From: an uncultured Elusimicrobium sp.
GTDB lineage: Bacteria; Elusimicrobiota; Elusimicrobia; Elusimicrobiales; Elusimicrobiaceae
NCBI GenBank assembly: GCA_937891135.1
Contig: CALAFB010000119.1
Span: forward strand, 1-6,692
Length of the DNA stretch: 6,692 bases
Direction: 5' to 3'
Made by a program: the position numbers and the translations under genes. Positions 5,701-6,692 of this stretch are shown here, piece after piece. How positions within the stretch are numbered: the stretch's first letter is position 1; every line of letters begins with the position of its first letter. The notes under the pieces were generated by a model. That model did no database searches, had not been told where the DNA came from, and saw only the letters and a program-made list of their open reading frames with translations.

Positions 5701-6525
5701 ATGCGTTCTTTTGATATAGAATTTGCAGCCGTAACGGATATTGGTAAAATTCGTGAAAAAAACGAAGATAATGTGCTTATTTCTTCCGATTTAAGTTTAG
5801 GTGTCGTGGCGGACGGCATGGGGGGGCATAGTGCGGGGGAGATTGCCAGCAGTATTGCGGTATCTGTCTTAGCGGAAACGGTGCGGAAAATCAATGCAGG
5901 TGCGTTGCAAATACCGGCCAATTTTTTGCCTAAATTATCCCAATCTGAACGAAAAGTATTATTAGCTGCCAATTTAGCCAATGCGGCTATTTACTCCACG
6001 GCGCAATCAGCAGATACATACCGTATGATGGGGACCACGCTTACCGGGTTACTGATAGAAGATAATATTGCTACAGCCGTTCACGTGGGGGATTCTCGTT
6101 TGTATTTACTTCGCAACGATAAAATTATTCAAATTACGACGGACCATTCCCTGGCTATGGAGCATATTCGCCGCGGGCTTTTAACCAAGGCCGAGGCAGA
6201 TCATTCCAAAATTCAAAATATTTTAACGCGTGCGATGGGTATTAAAAAGAATATAGAATTTGATTTGTTAAAATTCCCCGTACACGAAAATGACATTTTA
6301 CTGCTCTGCTCAGACGGGCTTTACAAGGGGCTCAATGAAGAACAAATTGGGGCTTTGTTGCGTGCCGGGCAAAATATGCCACTTGTAAAACTCTGTAAAC
6401 AATTAGTGTATGAATCCAATGACCGGGACGGACAAGACAATGTTTCCTGCGTACTGGTTAAAATTTTGCCGCCGCAAAAATTGAGTTTCTTGCAACGCTT
6501 GAAAAAAATGGTTTCGTCCAACTAA
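5701..6525 (+). CDS. PP2C-family Ser/Thr protein phosphatase
   Basis: This 274-residue metal-dependent phosphatase (PPM/PP2C, PstP/PrpC type) removes phosphate from Ser/Thr and probably reverses the adjacent kinase. Motifs in order are: REKNED (18-23), VADGMGGHSAGE (36-47) with metal ligands Asp38 and Gly39, GTTLTG (111-116), VGDSRLYLLR (129-138), the SDG of LLCSDGLY (204-206, Asp205), and GQDN (244-247) with Asp246. The catalytic set looks complete. There is no signal peptide or membrane segment, so it should be cytoplasmic. The short C-terminal tail (LQRLKKMVSSN) is basic and could lean on the membrane. ATG at 5701 is three bases after the kinase stop, and its ribosome binding site GAGGA (5689-5693) lies inside the kinase gene, so translation is probably coupled. 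Length is typical for a single-domain bacterial PP2C. Confidence 0.95.
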   Translation: MRSFDIEFAAVTDIGKIREKNEDNVLISSDLSLGVVADGMGGHSAGEIASSIAVSVLAETVRKINAGALQIPANFLPKLSQSERKVLLAANLANAAIYSTAQSADTYRMMGTTLTGLLIEDNIATAVHVGDSRLYLLRNDKIIQITTDHSLAMEHIRRGLLTKAEADHSKIQNILTRAMGIKKNIEFDLLKFPVHENDILLLCSDGLYKGLNEEQIGALLRAGQNMPLVKLCKQLVYESNDRDGQDNVSCVLVKILPPQKLSFLQRLKKMVSSN

Positions 6526-6570
6526 TTTATTTTACGTTATCCGTTGTTATAAAATGAATTTAATAGACAG

Positions 6571-6593
6571 GCCGGGCATTAGCCCGGCATTTT
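6571..6593 (+). terminator. Terminator after the kinase-phosphatase operon
   Basis: A perfect seven-base GC stem, GCCGGGC (6571-6577) with GCCCGGC (6582-6588), closes on the loop ATTA and is followed by ATTTT. It lies 45 bases after the phosphatase stop. The T-run is short but the stem is strong. Confidence 0.85.
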
Positions 6594-6623
6594 CTGTGTA
6601 ATCTGTTGTGCTTTAGTCTAATC

Positions 6624-6651
6624 GGCCTACTTCTACTTAGGTCTTTAGGCC
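6624..6651. repeat. Small inverted repeat GGCCTA / TAGGCC
   Basis: Six-base arms at 6624-6629 and 6646-6651 are separated by 16 bases, with CTGGTTTTC just downstream. CCTA of the left arm could pair instead with TAGG at 6638-6641. It may be a weak second terminator or part of the next gene's control region. Little more can be said. Confidence 0.3.
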
Positions 6652-6675
6652 CTGGTTTTCTATGTATGTTTCCCG

Positions 6676-6681
6676 TATACT
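6676..6681 (+). promoter_or_regulatory. Possible -10 of a gene beyond the window
   Basis: TATACT matches five of six bases of the -10 consensus, in an AT-rich stretch after the operon terminator. No convincing -35 is seen 17 bases upstream (the sequence there is TGGTTT). ATG at 6688-6690 is too close to be that promoter's normal start codon. The gene it would serve lies outside the window. Confidence 0.3.
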
Positions 6682-6692
6682 ATAAGTATGAA

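Noticed and set aside
3409..5981. Minus-strand open frames opposite the kinase and phosphatase genes
   Set aside because: They overlap genes with complete catalytic motifs and show no domain of their own.
1..6692. CRISPR array, tRNA, rRNA, insertion sequence or phage genes
   Set aside because: No spaced repeats, cloverleaf, transposase or phage-like protein was found; the rpsB T-rich repeats are coding.

Overview
The window looks like part of a gut-type Elusimicrobiota genome (Elusimicrobium or a relative). The main clue is the pilin N-terminus [20 protein letters not shown] followed by PQYQKAV, a form I associate with the expanded pilin families of that phylum. The assignment is an inference from protein style and carries moderate confidence. 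The genetic code is standard and gene density is high.

Layout from left to right. (1) 1-508, plus strand: a type IV pilin-like gene. Its 5' end is GC-rich and conserved, its 3' part AT-rich and Cys-rich, and a CCCCGC/GCGGGG palindrome sits at its start. (2) About 546-590: a hairpin with T-runs on both sides, serving as a shared terminator for the pilin and for the converging tsf gene. (3) 628-2556, minus strand: the translation operon rpsB-tsf (ribosomal protein S2 and EF-Ts). S2 has a C-terminal tail of about 120 residues, acidic and then lysine-rich. A strong hairpin lies between the two genes, and upstream are a structured leader, an extended -10 promoter and an 11-bp inverted repeat. (4) 2812-3276, minus strand: a small protein that reads as two PC4-like (transcriptional coactivator p15) domains in one chain. 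(5) 3385-6525, plus strand: a Hanks-type Ser/Thr kinase carrying about eight membrane segments and a periplasmic loop, followed three bases later by a PP2C phosphatase. (6) 6526-6692: a terminator and a possible promoter for a gene beyond the window.

The kinase and phosphatase should form a reversible signalling pair: the membrane kinase senses something through its transmembrane or periplasmic part, and the soluble phosphatase reverses its phosphorylation. The PC4-like gene is divergent from the pair, and the two promoter regions share about 108 bases. A DNA- or RNA-binding protein co-regulated with, or phosphorylated by, the kinase is therefore a reasonable hypothesis but is not shown by the sequence. 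The most interesting items are the tandem PC4 protein, the polytopic kinase and the mosaic pilin. The rpsB-tsf operon is ordinary housekeeping except for the S2 tail and its non-coding structures.
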